NCBI GenBank assembly: GCA_035249465.1
Contig: DATFGL010000140.1
Location: 1-15,510, forward strand
Direction of reading: 5' to 3'
Source of the DNA: 66-474 sp035249465
GTDB lineage: Bacteria > Pseudomonadota > Gammaproteobacteria > Xanthomonadales > Rhodanobacteraceae
Length of the DNA stretch: 15,510 bases
Made by a program: the position numbers and the translations under genes. The notes under the pieces were generated by a model. That model worked only from the letters and a program-made list of their open reading frames with translations. It was not told the origin of the DNA and did no database searches. Shown one piece after another: positions 1-7,699 of the stretch; within the stretch, counting starts at the first letter, position 1, and every line of letters begins with the position of its first letter.

Positions 1-120
1 GGCGACGCCGCGCACGCGCGCGACGTACTCGGCTGGCAGGCGCGGACCACGCTGGAGGAACTGTGCCGGACGATGGTGGCAGCCGATCTGAAGCGGGTGG
101 AACGTGGCGTCTCGTTCTGA
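1..120 (+). CDS. gmd: GDP-mannose 4,6-dehydratase, C-terminal fragment (cut by window start)
   Basis: An open frame runs from base 1 to a TGA at 118-120 and encodes the last 39 residues of a protein. The peptide contains GDAAHARDVLGWQ followed by TLEELCRTMVAADL. This matches the usual C-terminal end of GDP-mannose 4,6-dehydratase (a GD..KAR..LGW segment, then a helix with EEL..MV..DL). The enzyme is a cytoplasmic NADP-dependent SDR that turns GDP-D-mannose into GDP-4-keto-6-deoxy-D-mannose. The next gene overlaps it by 17 bases and encodes the reductase that uses this product, which strongly supports the assignment. The catalytic part lies outside the window, so identity rests on the tail and the neighbour. 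Confidence 0.8.
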   Translation, partial: GDAAHARDVLGWQARTTLEELCRTMVAADLKRVERGVSF

Positions 121-1009
121 TCAACCCCGTGCGCTGCTGACTGGTTGCCACGGGTTCACCGGGCGCTATGTCGCGGCGGAACTCGAGGCTGCCGGTTACG
201 AAGTCGTCGGCCTGGCGCACGATGGCGATCCGCCACGAGAAGGCGTGCTGCGCGCGAACCTGCTGGACCGCGACGCAGTGCGAAGTGCCGTCGCCGGGGC
301 GCGCGCCGAGGCAGTGGTGCACCTCGCGGCGATTTCCTTCGTCGCGCACGGCGACGCCGACGAAATCTACCGGACCAACGTCGTGGGCACCCGCAATCTG
401 CTGGAAGCGCTGGCGTCTTCGGACGTGAGGCCCCACAGCGTGGTCCTGGCCAGCAGCGCCAACATCTACGGCAACGCCGAGGTCGAACCGATCACGGAAG
501 CGACGCCGCCGGCGCCGGCCAACGACTATGCGGTGTCCAAGCTCGCGATGGAACACATGGCGCGGCTGTGGATGGATCGTTTGCCGATCACACTGGTGCG
601 GCCGTTCAACTACACCGGCGTGGGTCAGGGCGAGAACTTCCTCGTTCCCAAGATCGTCGCGCATTTCAGGCGTGGCGAAAAGACCATCGAACTCGGCAAC
701 ACCGGCGTCGCGCGGGATTTTTCCGACGTGCGCGACGTCGCGCGCGCCTACGCCGCGATCGTCGCGAGGGCGCCCGCGGGCGAAACCGTCAACCTCTGTT
801 CCGGCGTCGCGCATTCGCTGGGCGAGGTGCTGGACGGGATGGCGCAGATCGCGGGCTATGCGATCGAGGTGCGCGTCAATCCCGCATTTGTACGAAGCCA
901 TGAAGTGGAGCGGCTGACGGGTTCCAACGCGCGATTGCGCGCGCTCACAGGATTCGCGCCGTCGATCCCGTTGGAGGACACCTTGCGCTGGATGTACGCA
1001 AGCGATTGA
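104..1009 (+). CDS. rmd: GDP-6-deoxy-4-keto-D-mannose reductase (GDP-D-rhamnose synthesis)
   Basis: A 301-residue extended SDR/NAD-dependent epimerase family protein. A dinucleotide-binding glycine motif TGCHGFTG is at residues 13-20. The LASSANIYG strand carrying the catalytic Ser region is at 115-123. The catalytic YxxxK is YAVSK (Tyr142, Lys146), and an RPFNYTG substrate-loop motif is at 166-172. The length is close to known Rmd proteins (about 300 residues). Directly after gmd it should reduce the 4-keto intermediate to GDP-D-rhamnose, a donor for LPS or exopolysaccharide D-rhamnose. A GDP-fucose synthase-like or GDP-talose-forming reductase is possible but less likely. The start is a GTG inside the end of gmd (17-base overlap), implying translational coupling. 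The gene ends one base before the stop of the convergent glycosyltransferase gene. Confidence 0.85.
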   Translation: MASRSDQPRALLTGCHGFTGRYVAAELEAAGYEVVGLAHDGDPPREGVLRANLLDRDAVRSAVAGARAEAVVHLAAISFVAHGDADEIYRTNVVGTRNLLEALASSDVRPHSVVLASSANIYGNAEVEPITEATPPAPANDYAVSKLAMEHMARLWMDRLPITLVRPFNYTGVGQGENFLVPKIVAHFRRGEKTIELGNTGVARDFSDVRDVARAYAAIVARAPAGETVNLCSGVAHSLGEVLDGMAQIAGYAIEVRVNPAFVRSHEVERLTGSNARLRALTGFAPSIPLEDTLRWMYASD

Positions 1010-1010
1010 G

Positions 1011-2000
1011 TCACGCTGCAAGTGCACGGACTGCTTGGGCGATCCGCACTTTGAACGCACGATCGTTATCCTCGAACCATGCGCGCGCGGCCGCGCCCAT
1101 GCGTGCAAGTTCGTCGTCGGGTGTCGCCAGCAGCCGTTCGACCACCGTTTCCAGCGCGCTTTCGTCGTAGAAATACGTAGTCGCGAGGCTCTGCGTGCCG
1201 GTTCGTGAAGGCGGAACCAGCGCACCACGGTTACAGGTGACCATCTCGTTCATCGGCGGCGCGTCCAGCGTCACCGTCACTGCGCCGACACTCATCGCCT
1301 CGACGAGGTAATGCCCGAAACCTTCCGTTTCCGAAGGGCAAAGGTGGAAGCGATGCGCGTTCTGGATGCGTTTCAATTCGGCATCGGGAATGTAGTCGAC
1401 GCGGTGCGTGATGTTGGGTGCGTTGACCACCGCACGTGCGACGCGGGGGCTCTGCAGTACGGTGAGCTGCGGCCATTCCGGATGCCTGCGCCACGTCGCG
1501 AGCAGGGTGTCGGTGCCCTTGTTGGAGCTGCGCCCGGCGAGGTGGAAGAACGCGCGTTCACGCGGCATCGCGGCGTCCAGGCGGTCCTCGCTGGTGAAGC
1601 CGGTGTATTCGGTCCGCAACCCGATCGCTTCGAAAATCGGTGCCGCGTGGCGCGTCAGAACGAATGCGCGATCCAGCCGTGGCAGCCATCCCCGGTCGCG
1701 CTCGTCGAACCACTCGGGGTGCGGCATCAACACGTTGCGGTGCGCGGTGGCAAGGTATTCGGGGCGTATGCGTTCCAGCATCAGGTTGACGTCCCAGCGT
1801 TGCTCGCCGCGGCCAGTCAGCCACCGCGCAAGCGTGCCCGCACGCAATGCCGGGGGGTGCAGCGCCTTGCGCAACGCCCCGCGCCGGATGCCGCTGATCG
1901 TCACGTCGAAACCCGCACCGGCCAGGGCGTCGTGCAACAGCTTCAAATTGCGGCTGAGGCCGAAGCCGTTGTCGCGCGCGACCAGGTTGATGCGGATCAT
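1011..2000 (-). CDS. GT4-like glycosyltransferase, copy A (329 aa)
   Basis: A glycosyltransferase of the GT-B fold, group 1/GT4 type. The start is chosen at the ATG at 2000-1998, which overlaps the stop of the upstream paralogue as ATGA. The protein opens with MIRINLVARDNGFGLSR, the usual N-terminal strand plus glycine loop. The C-terminal half has the nucleotide-sugar binding segment SETEGFGHYLVEAMSVG with an E-x7-E pair (Glu226 and Glu234). Other motifs shared with the paralogue are HPEWF, GFTSEDR (134-140) and a FHLAG strand near 152. No signal peptide or membrane segment is visible, so it probably acts at the inner face of the membrane. It is the last gene of a three-gene minus-strand operon facing gmd-rmd. 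A role as a rhamnosyl- or mannosyltransferase in polysaccharide assembly is inferred from context; the acceptor and sugar are unknown. Confidence 0.8.
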   Translation of the reverse strand: MIRINLVARDNGFGLSRNLKLLHDALAGAGFDVTISGIRRGALRKALHPPALRAGTLARWLTGRGEQRWDVNLMLERIRPEYLATAHRNVLMPHPEWFDERDRGWLPRLDRAFVLTRHAAPIFEAIGLRTEYTGFTSEDRLDAAMPRERAFFHLAGRSSNKGTDTLLATWRRHPEWPQLTVLQSPRVARAVVNAPNITHRVDYIPDAELKRIQNAHRFHLCPSETEGFGHYLVEAMSVGAVTVTLDAPPMNEMVTCNRGALVPPSRTGTQSLATTYFYDESALETVVERLLATPDDELARMGAAARAWFEDNDRAFKVRIAQAVRALAA

Positions 2001-3016
2001 GCAGGCGCACCCGCGCCGCGCAGCGCCCCATCCAGCCGCTCCGGCAGTGCCGCACGCTCGGCCTCGTACCACACGCGCGCCGCGGCGCCGAGCGCTTCAC
2101 ACCGTGCGTCGTCGATTGCGAGTGCGCGTTCGATCGCGGCTTCCATCGCTGCGTCGTCGAAGTGGTAGGTGGTTGCGAGGTGCTGGCTGCCGGTGCGTGC
2201 ATACGGCAACAGGATGCCGCGCTCCGGCGTGATCATCTCGTTCATCGGCGGCGCGTCCAGCGTGATCACCACGGCCCCGACGCTCATGGCCTCGACGATG
2301 TAATGTCCGAAACCCTCGGTCTCCGAAGGGCACAGGTGAAACCGGTGCGCGTTCTGGAGGTGTTTCAGTTCGGCTTCGGCGAGATAGCCGATGCGGTGGG
2401 CGATATTGGTGGCGGGCGAGGCCGGTTTTGCTTCGCTCGGATGTTGCACCACGGTAAGCCGCGGCCACTCGGGATGCTTGCGCCACAGCGCCAGCAGTGG
2501 TTCGGTGGCCTTGGTGCGGCTGGAGCCCGCCAGATGGAAGAACGCGCGTTCGCGCAGCACGGCGGTGTCCCGCCGGTCCTCGCTGGTGAAACCGATGCAG
2601 ATGGCGCGGCAGCCTTGCGCCGTGAAGATGCGTTCGGCTTCGCGGGTCTTGGTCAACACCAGGTCGATGCGGTCGAGCGCCTGCATGTCGCGCGGCAGGA
2701 ACCATTCCGGGTGCGGCAGCAGCACGCGGCAGGGCGCGTCGTCCAGAAAGCCCGGCGCGATGTGTTCCTCCATCAGCACGAAATCGTACGGCAAAGGCAA
2801 GCCGCGGTGGTGGCGACGCGCGAGTTGCGCTGCGTGCCGTCGACCCTTCATGCGCTGGATCAGGCCCGGAATCCCACCGCGCCGACGGGTGTTGGTGAAA
2901 TCGACGTGGTAACCACGCGTTTCCAGCGTGCGCGCGAGCAAACGCAGATCGCGCGACAGACCGACCCCGTTGTCGAAGCCGAGCAGGTGCACCGAGCGCG
3001 GTGCCGTGTCAGTCAT
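1997..3016 (-). CDS. GT4-like glycosyltransferase, copy B (339 aa), tandem paralogue of the downstream gene
   Basis: A GT-B/GT4-like glycosyltransferase, clearly homologous to the next gene (1011-2000). Both share GFDNGVGLSR/ARDNGFGLSR near the N-terminus, HPEWF, FTSEDR, RERAFFHLAG, AHRFHLCPSETEGFGHY and LDAPPMNEM. The E-x7-E pair is Glu234 and Glu242. The start is taken at the ATG at 3016-3014, which overlaps the end of the GT39 gene by 8 bases. An in-frame ATG at 3028 is an alternative that adds MNPT. No membrane helix or signal peptide is seen. It sits between the GT39 gene and copy A with overlapping ends, so the three are almost certainly co-transcribed. The substrate is unknown; use of GDP-rhamnose made by the facing gmd-rmd pair is an inference. 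Confidence 0.8.
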   Translation of the reverse strand: MTDTAPRSVHLLGFDNGVGLSRDLRLLARTLETRGYHVDFTNTRRRGGIPGLIQRMKGRRHAAQLARRHHRGLPLPYDFVLMEEHIAPGFLDDAPCRVLLPHPEWFLPRDMQALDRIDLVLTKTREAERIFTAQGCRAICIGFTSEDRRDTAVLRERAFFHLAGSSRTKATEPLLALWRKHPEWPRLTVVQHPSEAKPASPATNIAHRIGYLAEAELKHLQNAHRFHLCPSETEGFGHYIVEAMSVGAVVITLDAPPMNEMITPERGILLPYARTGSQHLATTYHFDDAAMEAAIERALAIDDARCEALGAAARVWYEAERAALPERLDGALRGAGAPA

Positions 3017-4775
3017 CGTCGGGTTCATACGCGCCGAATTGTCCCGCGTCGTCGCTTCGGGGCGGCACGCAGCCCGGCGCCACGGCGCTGCGGCTGAACA
3101 CATACCACTCGCGGCGGTTGGCGTGCCCGACATGGACGGCATCGCGCATCCGCACGCATGGCGCCAGCACCTCGCCGTAGGCGAAGATCCAGCGGTGCGC
3201 GGGGTCGGCCGCCTGCCATGCGAGTGCCCGCCGCAACTGTTCGTGCCAGGCCAGCTTGAAACCGAAGTTGACGGTATCGCGGTCCAGCATGTCCAGCATC
3301 AGGAGGTTTTGTTCCTTCCATGCCACCAGTGCGATCGGATCGCCCGCGGGCACGACGTTCGTGGTGCGCGCCATCACCGCGCGCGAGGACGAGTAGCCGT
3401 TGAGCAGGGGATACGCGACCAGTCCCCACGCGCCCCAGGCCACCAGGGCGAATCCGGCCCAGCCCCATATCGCGCGCCGCGGCCGCACGATCAGCGCGAT
3501 CAATACGCCGGCGAAGCCGATGCCGAGGATCATTGCAACCAGGGGCGCGGGCGAGCCCTCCAGCGCCGACGCGGCCAGCGCCACCAGCTTGTGCAGATGA
3601 CCAGTGTGCAGGCCAATGCCGGCGATGAGCAGCACCAGCGCCAGCAGCAGTGTCAAAATCCATAACGCCCAGCGGAACGAGCGCATGCGAACGACGCCCG
3701 GCAACAGCGGCGCCAACGCAATCGCGGTGACGGGGAGCGCGGGCAGGATGTACACGTCGCGTTTGCCGCCACTCAGCGAAAAGAAGATCACCACCAGCAC
3801 CACCCACGCGAGTGGCAGCAGCGTGCGGGCGTCGCGTGCGCGCAAGGCGCGCGACCAGCCCGGCACCGCCCACGGAATCGCCAGCGACAACGGCAGCCAT
3901 TCGAACGCGATCACCGGCAGGTAGAACCACCACGGATGGATGTGGTGCGCGGGTTCGGCGTAGCGCGACACGGTCTGGCCGAGCAGGATGTCGTGCGCGT
4001 AGCGCGCGTATGCGGCATCGCCCGCATGCACGTGCAGCGCCGACCACAGCATCGGCAATGCCCATCCGAGTACAGGTACGGCGAACAACAGCGCCAGCCA
4101 CCAGCGTGCATCGCGGTTCTGGGCGGGCAGCAAGCCGGTCCAGCCGCGCCAGCGCGCGAACCAGAACGGCAGGAACACCAGCAGCGCCAGCACGCCAACT
4201 CCCTTGGTGATCACGCCGAGTCCGGCGGCGAGGAAGCCGACCGCGTACCAGCACCATGCGGGGCCCAGCAGCAGGTGGCGCAGCAGGCCGTACATCGCCA
4301 ACGCGATCCAGAACACTTCCATGCCGTCGATCTGCGCGGCGCGCATCTGGAACGTGAAGTCGAAACTCACCAGCACCGCGGCGGCGACAATCAAGCCGGT
4401 GCGGTGGTTCCACTGCCGGCGCGCGAAGTCGTACACCAAGGCAATGGTGCCGAGTCCCGCCAGCAGCGAGGGCAGCAGGAACCCGCCGCGCCAGCCGCCG
4501 GTCAGGAAGTATGCGCAGGCTTCCAGCCACATGAACATGGGCGGCTTGTCGGAATACAGTTCCACGCCGCGGTGCGGGAACAGCCACTGTCCGCTCGCCA
4601 GCATTTCGCGCGCGACCAGCGCGAAGCGCGGTTCGTCCGATGGCCACGGGTCGCGCAGCCCGATGCCAAGGCCCAGCAGCAGCAACGCGAACACGAACAG
4701 CAGCGCGAGCTGTACGCGTTCATTTTCGAGCCGGTGCAGCTGGGCGCGGAACTTCGACATTGATGTCAGAGGCAT
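3009..4775 (-). CDS. GT39/ArnT-like integral membrane glycosyltransferase
   Basis: A 588-residue polytopic membrane protein of the ArnT/PMT (GT39, GT-C fold) superfamily. After a first hydrophobic helix (about residues 22-40) comes RDPWPSDEPRFALVAREM, the first periplasmic loop with the acidic pair Asp47-Glu48 expected for catalysis. It is followed by a KPPMFMWL motif at 77-84, also typical of the family. About ten further hydrophobic segments follow, then a hydrophilic C-terminal part. Family members move a sugar from a polyprenyl-phosphate carrier to lipid A, a glycan or a protein on the periplasmic side. The acceptor here cannot be told. The gene leads an overlapping operon with two GT4-like enzymes. 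An in-frame ATG at 4760 (MSKFRAQ) is a possible alternative start; neither start has a clear Shine-Dalgarno. A weak TATACG is present on the minus strand at 4785-4790. Confidence 0.8.
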   Translation of the reverse strand: MPLTSMSKFRAQLHRLENERVQLALLFVFALLLLGLGIGLRDPWPSDEPRFALVAREMLASGQWLFPHRGVELYSDKPPMFMWLEACAYFLTGGWRGGFLLPSLLAGLGTIALVYDFARRQWNHRTGLIVAAAVLVSFDFTFQMRAAQIDGMEVFWIALAMYGLLRHLLLGPAWCWYAVGFLAAGLGVITKGVGVLALLVFLPFWFARWRGWTGLLPAQNRDARWWLALLFAVPVLGWALPMLWSALHVHAGDAAYARYAHDILLGQTVSRYAEPAHHIHPWWFYLPVIAFEWLPLSLAIPWAVPGWSRALRARDARTLLPLAWVVLVVIFFSLSGGKRDVYILPALPVTAIALAPLLPGVVRMRSFRWALWILTLLLALVLLIAGIGLHTGHLHKLVALAASALEGSPAPLVAMILGIGFAGVLIALIVRPRRAIWGWAGFALVAWGAWGLVAYPLLNGYSSSRAVMARTTNVVPAGDPIALVAWKEQNLLMLDMLDRDTVNFGFKLAWHEQLRRALAWQAADPAHRWIFAYGEVLAPCVRMRDAVHVGHANRREWYVFSRSAVAPGCVPPRSDDAGQFGAYEPDDD

Positions 4776-4943
4776 TGTGCGTCGCGTATATTCCGTTCGC
4801 GCCGAGCCCTTCGAAAAGCTCGGGACTGGCTACGTGAGCGAAGCGAACGAAGTCGAAGCGCAGGCGCCCTTCGACTTCAGCCCCGGCTTTGAAAAAGGAT
4901 GGGGCCCGTGCTCAGCGAGAACGGAGGTTAACCGAGTACGCGG
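4776..4943. repeat. Intergenic region with short inverted repeats, probable dispersed repeat
   Basis: This 168-bp gap between rsmB and the GT39 gene contains no credible gene. It carries two imperfect hairpins. The first is CCGAGC at 4802-4807 with GCTCGG at 4818-4823, with TTCGAA inside the loop. The second is GAAGTCGAAG at 4849-4858 with CTTCGACTTC at 4869-4878. The stretch between them is rich in GCGAA/CGAAG units. Neither hairpin is followed by a T-run on the minus strand, so they are not convincing rho-independent terminators for rsmB. The pattern resembles the interspersed CTTCGACTTCG-type repeats of Xanthomonadales-like genomes; that comparison is from memory and untested. Confidence 0.5.
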
Positions 4944-6242
4944 TCATCCGTGTTTTTCGAGCACCACGTAGAACATGCCATCCAGGCCGCCCTCGCCCGG
5001 CAGGATCTGCCAGCCCGGGCCGGCCTTGTGGCCGACCGGCAATTCGACGGACAGCGCGCGGGCATCCACGTGGGTGGAGAGAAAAGGTTCCACGACGTGT
5101 TGGTTCTCCTCGCGCAACATCGAACAGGTGGCGTAAACCAGCCGTCCGCCTCGCGCCAGCAGCGGCCACAAGGCATCGAGCAGTCGCCTTTGTTCCGACG
5201 CGAGTTGCGCGATGTCGCCCGCGCGCCGGTGCAGCTTGATGTCGGGGTGACGCCGGATCACGCCGGTGGCGGAGCACGGTGCGTCCAGCAGGATGCGATC
5301 GAACAGCTTGCCATCCCACCATTTCGCGGGGTCGCCCGCGTCGCCCGTGCGCGCGTCGCAGTGCAGACCGAGCCGGTCGAGATTCGCGTGGATCGAGCCG
5401 GCGCGCCGTGCGTCCGCGTCCAGCGCAACCAGTTGCACGCCGACGCGTTCCAGCATGTGGCAAGCCTTCCCGCCTGGCGCGGCACAGGCATCCAGCACGC
5501 GCAATCCGTCGTGCAGGTCCAGAAAGTCCGCGGCGCATTGTGCGGCGCCATCCTGCACCGAGAAATGACCCGCAGCGAATCCGGGCAGACGCGCCACGTC
5601 GGTATTCGCAGCGAGCATGATGCCATCGCGCAGGAACGTATGCGGCTGTGCTTCGCAGCCCGCTTGCCCCAGCGCCGCCAGCGCTTGGTGGCGCGTCGTG
5701 CGCCGCGCGTTGACACGCAGCATCGGTGGCGAGGGCGCGTTGTTCGCCGCGAGGACCGCGTCCACTTGTTCGGGCCAGTCACGCGCGAGCGCATCGATCA
5801 GCCAACGTGGATGGGCGCTGCGCGTGACAGTGTCGCGATCAAGTTGCGCGTTGATCGTGTCGCGCTCGCGCAGCCAGCGGCGCAGCACCGCGTTCGCCAA
5901 TTTGGCGAAGCCGCCACGCCCCAGCGCGCGCGTGGCTTCGACCGTGACCGCGACCGCCGCGTGCGGCGGCAGTTGCAGGATTTCCAGTTGCACGAGGCCC
6001 AGTACCAGCAATGCGTGCAGCGCGGGCTCGCGCTTGCGCAGGGGCTGCTGCAGCAAACCATCGATGGCCTTGTCGAAGCGCAGCCACCAGCGCGCGCCTT
6101 GGTTGCACAACGCCGTGAGCAAGGCGCGGTCGCGAGCGTCGGGGAGCCTTGCCTGCGCCGGCCGCAGCTGTTCGCGCAGGGAAGCACCGCGCAGCGCGAC
6201 CGCCGCGAGGACTTCCGCCGCCAGTACGCGGGTGTCGCTCAT
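4944..6242 (-). CDS. rsmB: 16S rRNA (cytosine-967-C5)-methyltransferase RsmB
   Basis: A 432-residue protein, matching the usual RsmB length (about 430). The N-terminal third is a NusB-like all-helical RNA-binding domain. The C-terminal part is the SAM-dependent RNA m5C methyltransferase. The SAM motif DACAAPGGK is at 251-259. DAPCSATG is at 320-327 and contains the Cys323 used for product release. YATCS carries the catalytic nucleophile Cys373. The enzyme methylates C967 of 16S rRNA on the naked or partly assembled small subunit. The ATG at 6242 overlaps the fmt stop as ATGA, which decides the start over longer in-frame options. It is the last gene of the def-fmt-rsmB operon, an order well known from Pseudomonas and Xanthomonas. 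Confidence 0.95.
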   Translation of the reverse strand: MSDTRVLAAEVLAAVALRGASLREQLRPAQARLPDARDRALLTALCNQGARWWLRFDKAIDGLLQQPLRKREPALHALLVLGLVQLEILQLPPHAAVAVTVEATRALGRGGFAKLANAVLRRWLRERDTINAQLDRDTVTRSAHPRWLIDALARDWPEQVDAVLAANNAPSPPMLRVNARRTTRHQALAALGQAGCEAQPHTFLRDGIMLAANTDVARLPGFAAGHFSVQDGAAQCAADFLDLHDGLRVLDACAAPGGKACHMLERVGVQLVALDADARRAGSIHANLDRLGLHCDARTGDAGDPAKWWDGKLFDRILLDAPCSATGVIRRHPDIKLHRRAGDIAQLASEQRRLLDALWPLLARGGRLVYATCSMLREENQHVVEPFLSTHVDARALSVELPVGHKAGPGWQILPGEGGLDGMFYVVLEKHG

Positions 6243-7192
6243 GCCTGGCGCAGCTCGGCACGCGCGTTGAGATAGTCGGCGGCGCCGATCACGCGTCCGC
6301 CCGCGCGTTGCAACTTCAAGATGCGCAGCACGCCTGCGCCACAAGCGATATCAAGACCGTGTTTCGACACCCCGGCGATCTCGCCGGGTGCGGCCGGGCC
6401 CCGGACCCCGGATCCTGGGGCCCGCGCTTGTGCCGACCATACCCGTACGCGTTCGCCCGCCAAGGTCGCTTCCGCCACCGGCCACGGATCGAACGCGCGC
6501 ACCTTGCGTTCGAGTTCGATCGCCGGTCGCGAAAAGTCCAACTCCGCTTCGGCCTTGCCCAGCTTGTGCGCGTAGGTCGCGCCGGTCCCGGGCTGCGGCC
6601 TGGCGGTCGGGCTCGCGCCCGCGATGACGTGTCGCAGACCCGCGCCCAATACCCGCGCGCCGATGCCGGCGAGCCGGTCGTGCAAGGTGCCGCCGGTATC
6701 GTCGTCGCGGATGGGTGTCGATTCCGAAAGCAGCACGGGCCCGGTATCCAGACCGGCTTCCATCTGCATCAGGCACACGCCGGTTTCTGCATCGCCCGCC
6801 AGGATTGCGCGCTGGATCGGTGCCGCGCCGCGCCAGCGCGGCAGCAGAGACGCGTGCACGTTCCAGCAGCCGAGGCGCGGGATCGCCAGCACTTTGCGCG
6901 GCAGGATCAGGCCGTAGGCGATCACCACCATCAGGTCGGGGGCGCAGGCGCGCAAGCGCGCCTGCGCTTCCGGCGTCTTCAATGATTCGGGTTGCTCGAC
7001 CTGAATGCCGGCGGCGAGCGCCGCCTGTTTGACCGGGCTTGGTGCCAGCTTGCGTCCACGTCCGGCAGGGCGATCGGGCTGCGTGTAAACCGCGACGACG
7101 TCCACGTCGGCGGACATGCATGCGTGCAATCCCGGTACCGCGAAATCGGGTGTGCCGGCGAACACCAGTCGCAAGCGCTGCGCCGTGGCCAC
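6239..7192 (-). CDS. fmt: Methionyl-tRNA formyltransferase
   Basis: A 317-residue protein, a normal length for Fmt. It formylates methionyl-initiator tRNA using 10-formyltetrahydrofolate. The N-terminal formyltransferase domain begins RLVFAGTPDFAVP. It contains the hallmark NVHASLLPRWRGAAPIQ with the catalytic Asn111 and His113, and the catalytic Asp149 in the AGLDTGPVL segment. The C-terminal tRNA-binding OB-like domain follows. The annotated start is a GTG three bases after the end of def. A TTG at 7174 giving a compact MRLVFAGTPDF N-terminus is an alternative; neither has a strong ribosome site, consistent with coupling to def. Near residues 257-268 the protein has a Gly/Pro/Ala-rich loop (APGSGVRGPAAPG) encoded by palindromic GC-rich DNA. 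Confidence 0.95.
   Translation of the reverse strand: MATAQRLRLVFAGTPDFAVPGLHACMSADVDVVAVYTQPDRPAGRGRKLAPSPVKQAALAAGIQVEQPESLKTPEAQARLRACAPDLMVVIAYGLILPRKVLAIPRLGCWNVHASLLPRWRGAAPIQRAILAGDAETGVCLMQMEAGLDTGPVLLSESTPIRDDDTGGTLHDRLAGIGARVLGAGLRHVIAGASPTARPQPGTGATYAHKLGKAEAELDFSRPAIELERKVRAFDPWPVAEATLAGERVRVWSAQARAPGSGVRGPAAPGEIAGVSKHGLDIACGAGVLRILKLQRAGGRVIGAADYLNARAELRQA
6371..6423. repeat. Two GC-rich palindromes inside fmt
   Basis: Two adjacent inverted repeats lie in the 3' part of fmt. CCCGGCGA at 6371-6378 is mirrored by TCGCCGGG at 6381-6388. GGGCCCC at 6396-6402 is mirrored by GGGGCCC at 6417-6423, with GGACCCCGGATCCT between. The second encodes the low-complexity Gly/Pro-rich linker in the C-terminal domain of Fmt. 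The reading frame is kept. They may be a small in-frame repeat insertion or simply GC-rich coding DNA. Confidence 0.4.
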
Positions 7193-7195
7193 GCG

Positions 7196-7699
7196 TCAGC
7201 CCGTGTGACGCCGCTGCTTCTCCAGCTTGCGCAGCAGCAGCGAGCGTTTCAGCGGCGACAGGTAATCGACGAACACCTTGCCGACCAGGTGATCCATCTC
7301 GTGCTGGATGCATACGGCCAGCAGGCCATCGGTTTCGAGTTCGAACGTTTTGCCGGTGACGTCCTGGGCGCGCACGCGGATCCACTCCTTGCGTTCGACG
7401 TCGGCATACACGCCCGGGAACGACAGGCAGCCTTCCTGGCAAATCTCGGTGCCGCGGGCTTCCAGCAGCTCGGGATTCACGAACACCCGTGGGTCGTCGT
7501 GGGTTTCGGAGATGTCCAGCACCAGCAGCCGCTTCGGCACGTTGACCTGCGTTGCCGCGAGGCCGATGCCGGGGGCCGCGTACATCGTTTCCAGCATGTC
7601 ATCGGCCAGCCGTTTCAAATCGGCATTGAAAGTCTCGACCTTTTGCGCGGCAAGGCGCAGGCGTGGATCGGGGAATTCGAGGATGTCGAGTTTGGCCAT
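7196..7699 (-). CDS. def: Peptide deformylase
   Basis: A 167-residue metalloenzyme that removes the N-formyl group from nascent proteins. All three family motifs are present: GIGLAATQ at residues 44-51, EGCLS with the metal ligand Cys91, and QHEMDHLVG with metal ligands His133 and His137 and the catalytic Glu134. The start at MAKLDILEFPDPRLR fits the usual deformylase N-terminus; longer upstream extensions are not conserved-looking. It is the first gene of the leftward def-fmt-rsmB operon, three bases before fmt. Pairing it with fmt couples the formylation and deformylation steps of translation initiation. Its promoter must lie in 7700-7896. No Shine-Dalgarno is obvious. Confidence 0.96.
   Translation of the reverse strand: MAKLDILEFPDPRLRLAAQKVETFNADLKRLADDMLETMYAAPGIGLAATQVNVPKRLLVLDISETHDDPRVFVNPELLEARGTEICQEGCLSFPGVYADVERKEWIRVRAQDVTGKTFELETDGLLAVCIQHEMDHLVGKVFVDYLSPLKRSLLLRKLEKQRRHTG

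Noticed and set aside
1311..2232. Long open frames on the plus strand opposite the glycosyltransferase genes
   Set aside because: Shadows of high-GC coding sequence: Arg/Ala/Gln-rich translations without recognisable motifs, overlapping well-supported GT4-like genes.
4849..4878. Hairpin considered as the rsmB terminator
   Set aside because: A good 10-bp stem, but no U-run follows on the minus strand, so a rho-independent terminator is not supported.
4950..6275. 441-codon open frame antisense to rsmB
   Set aside because: RsmB is supported by its SAM and catalytic cysteine motifs; the opposite frame is Arg/Gln-rich shadow.
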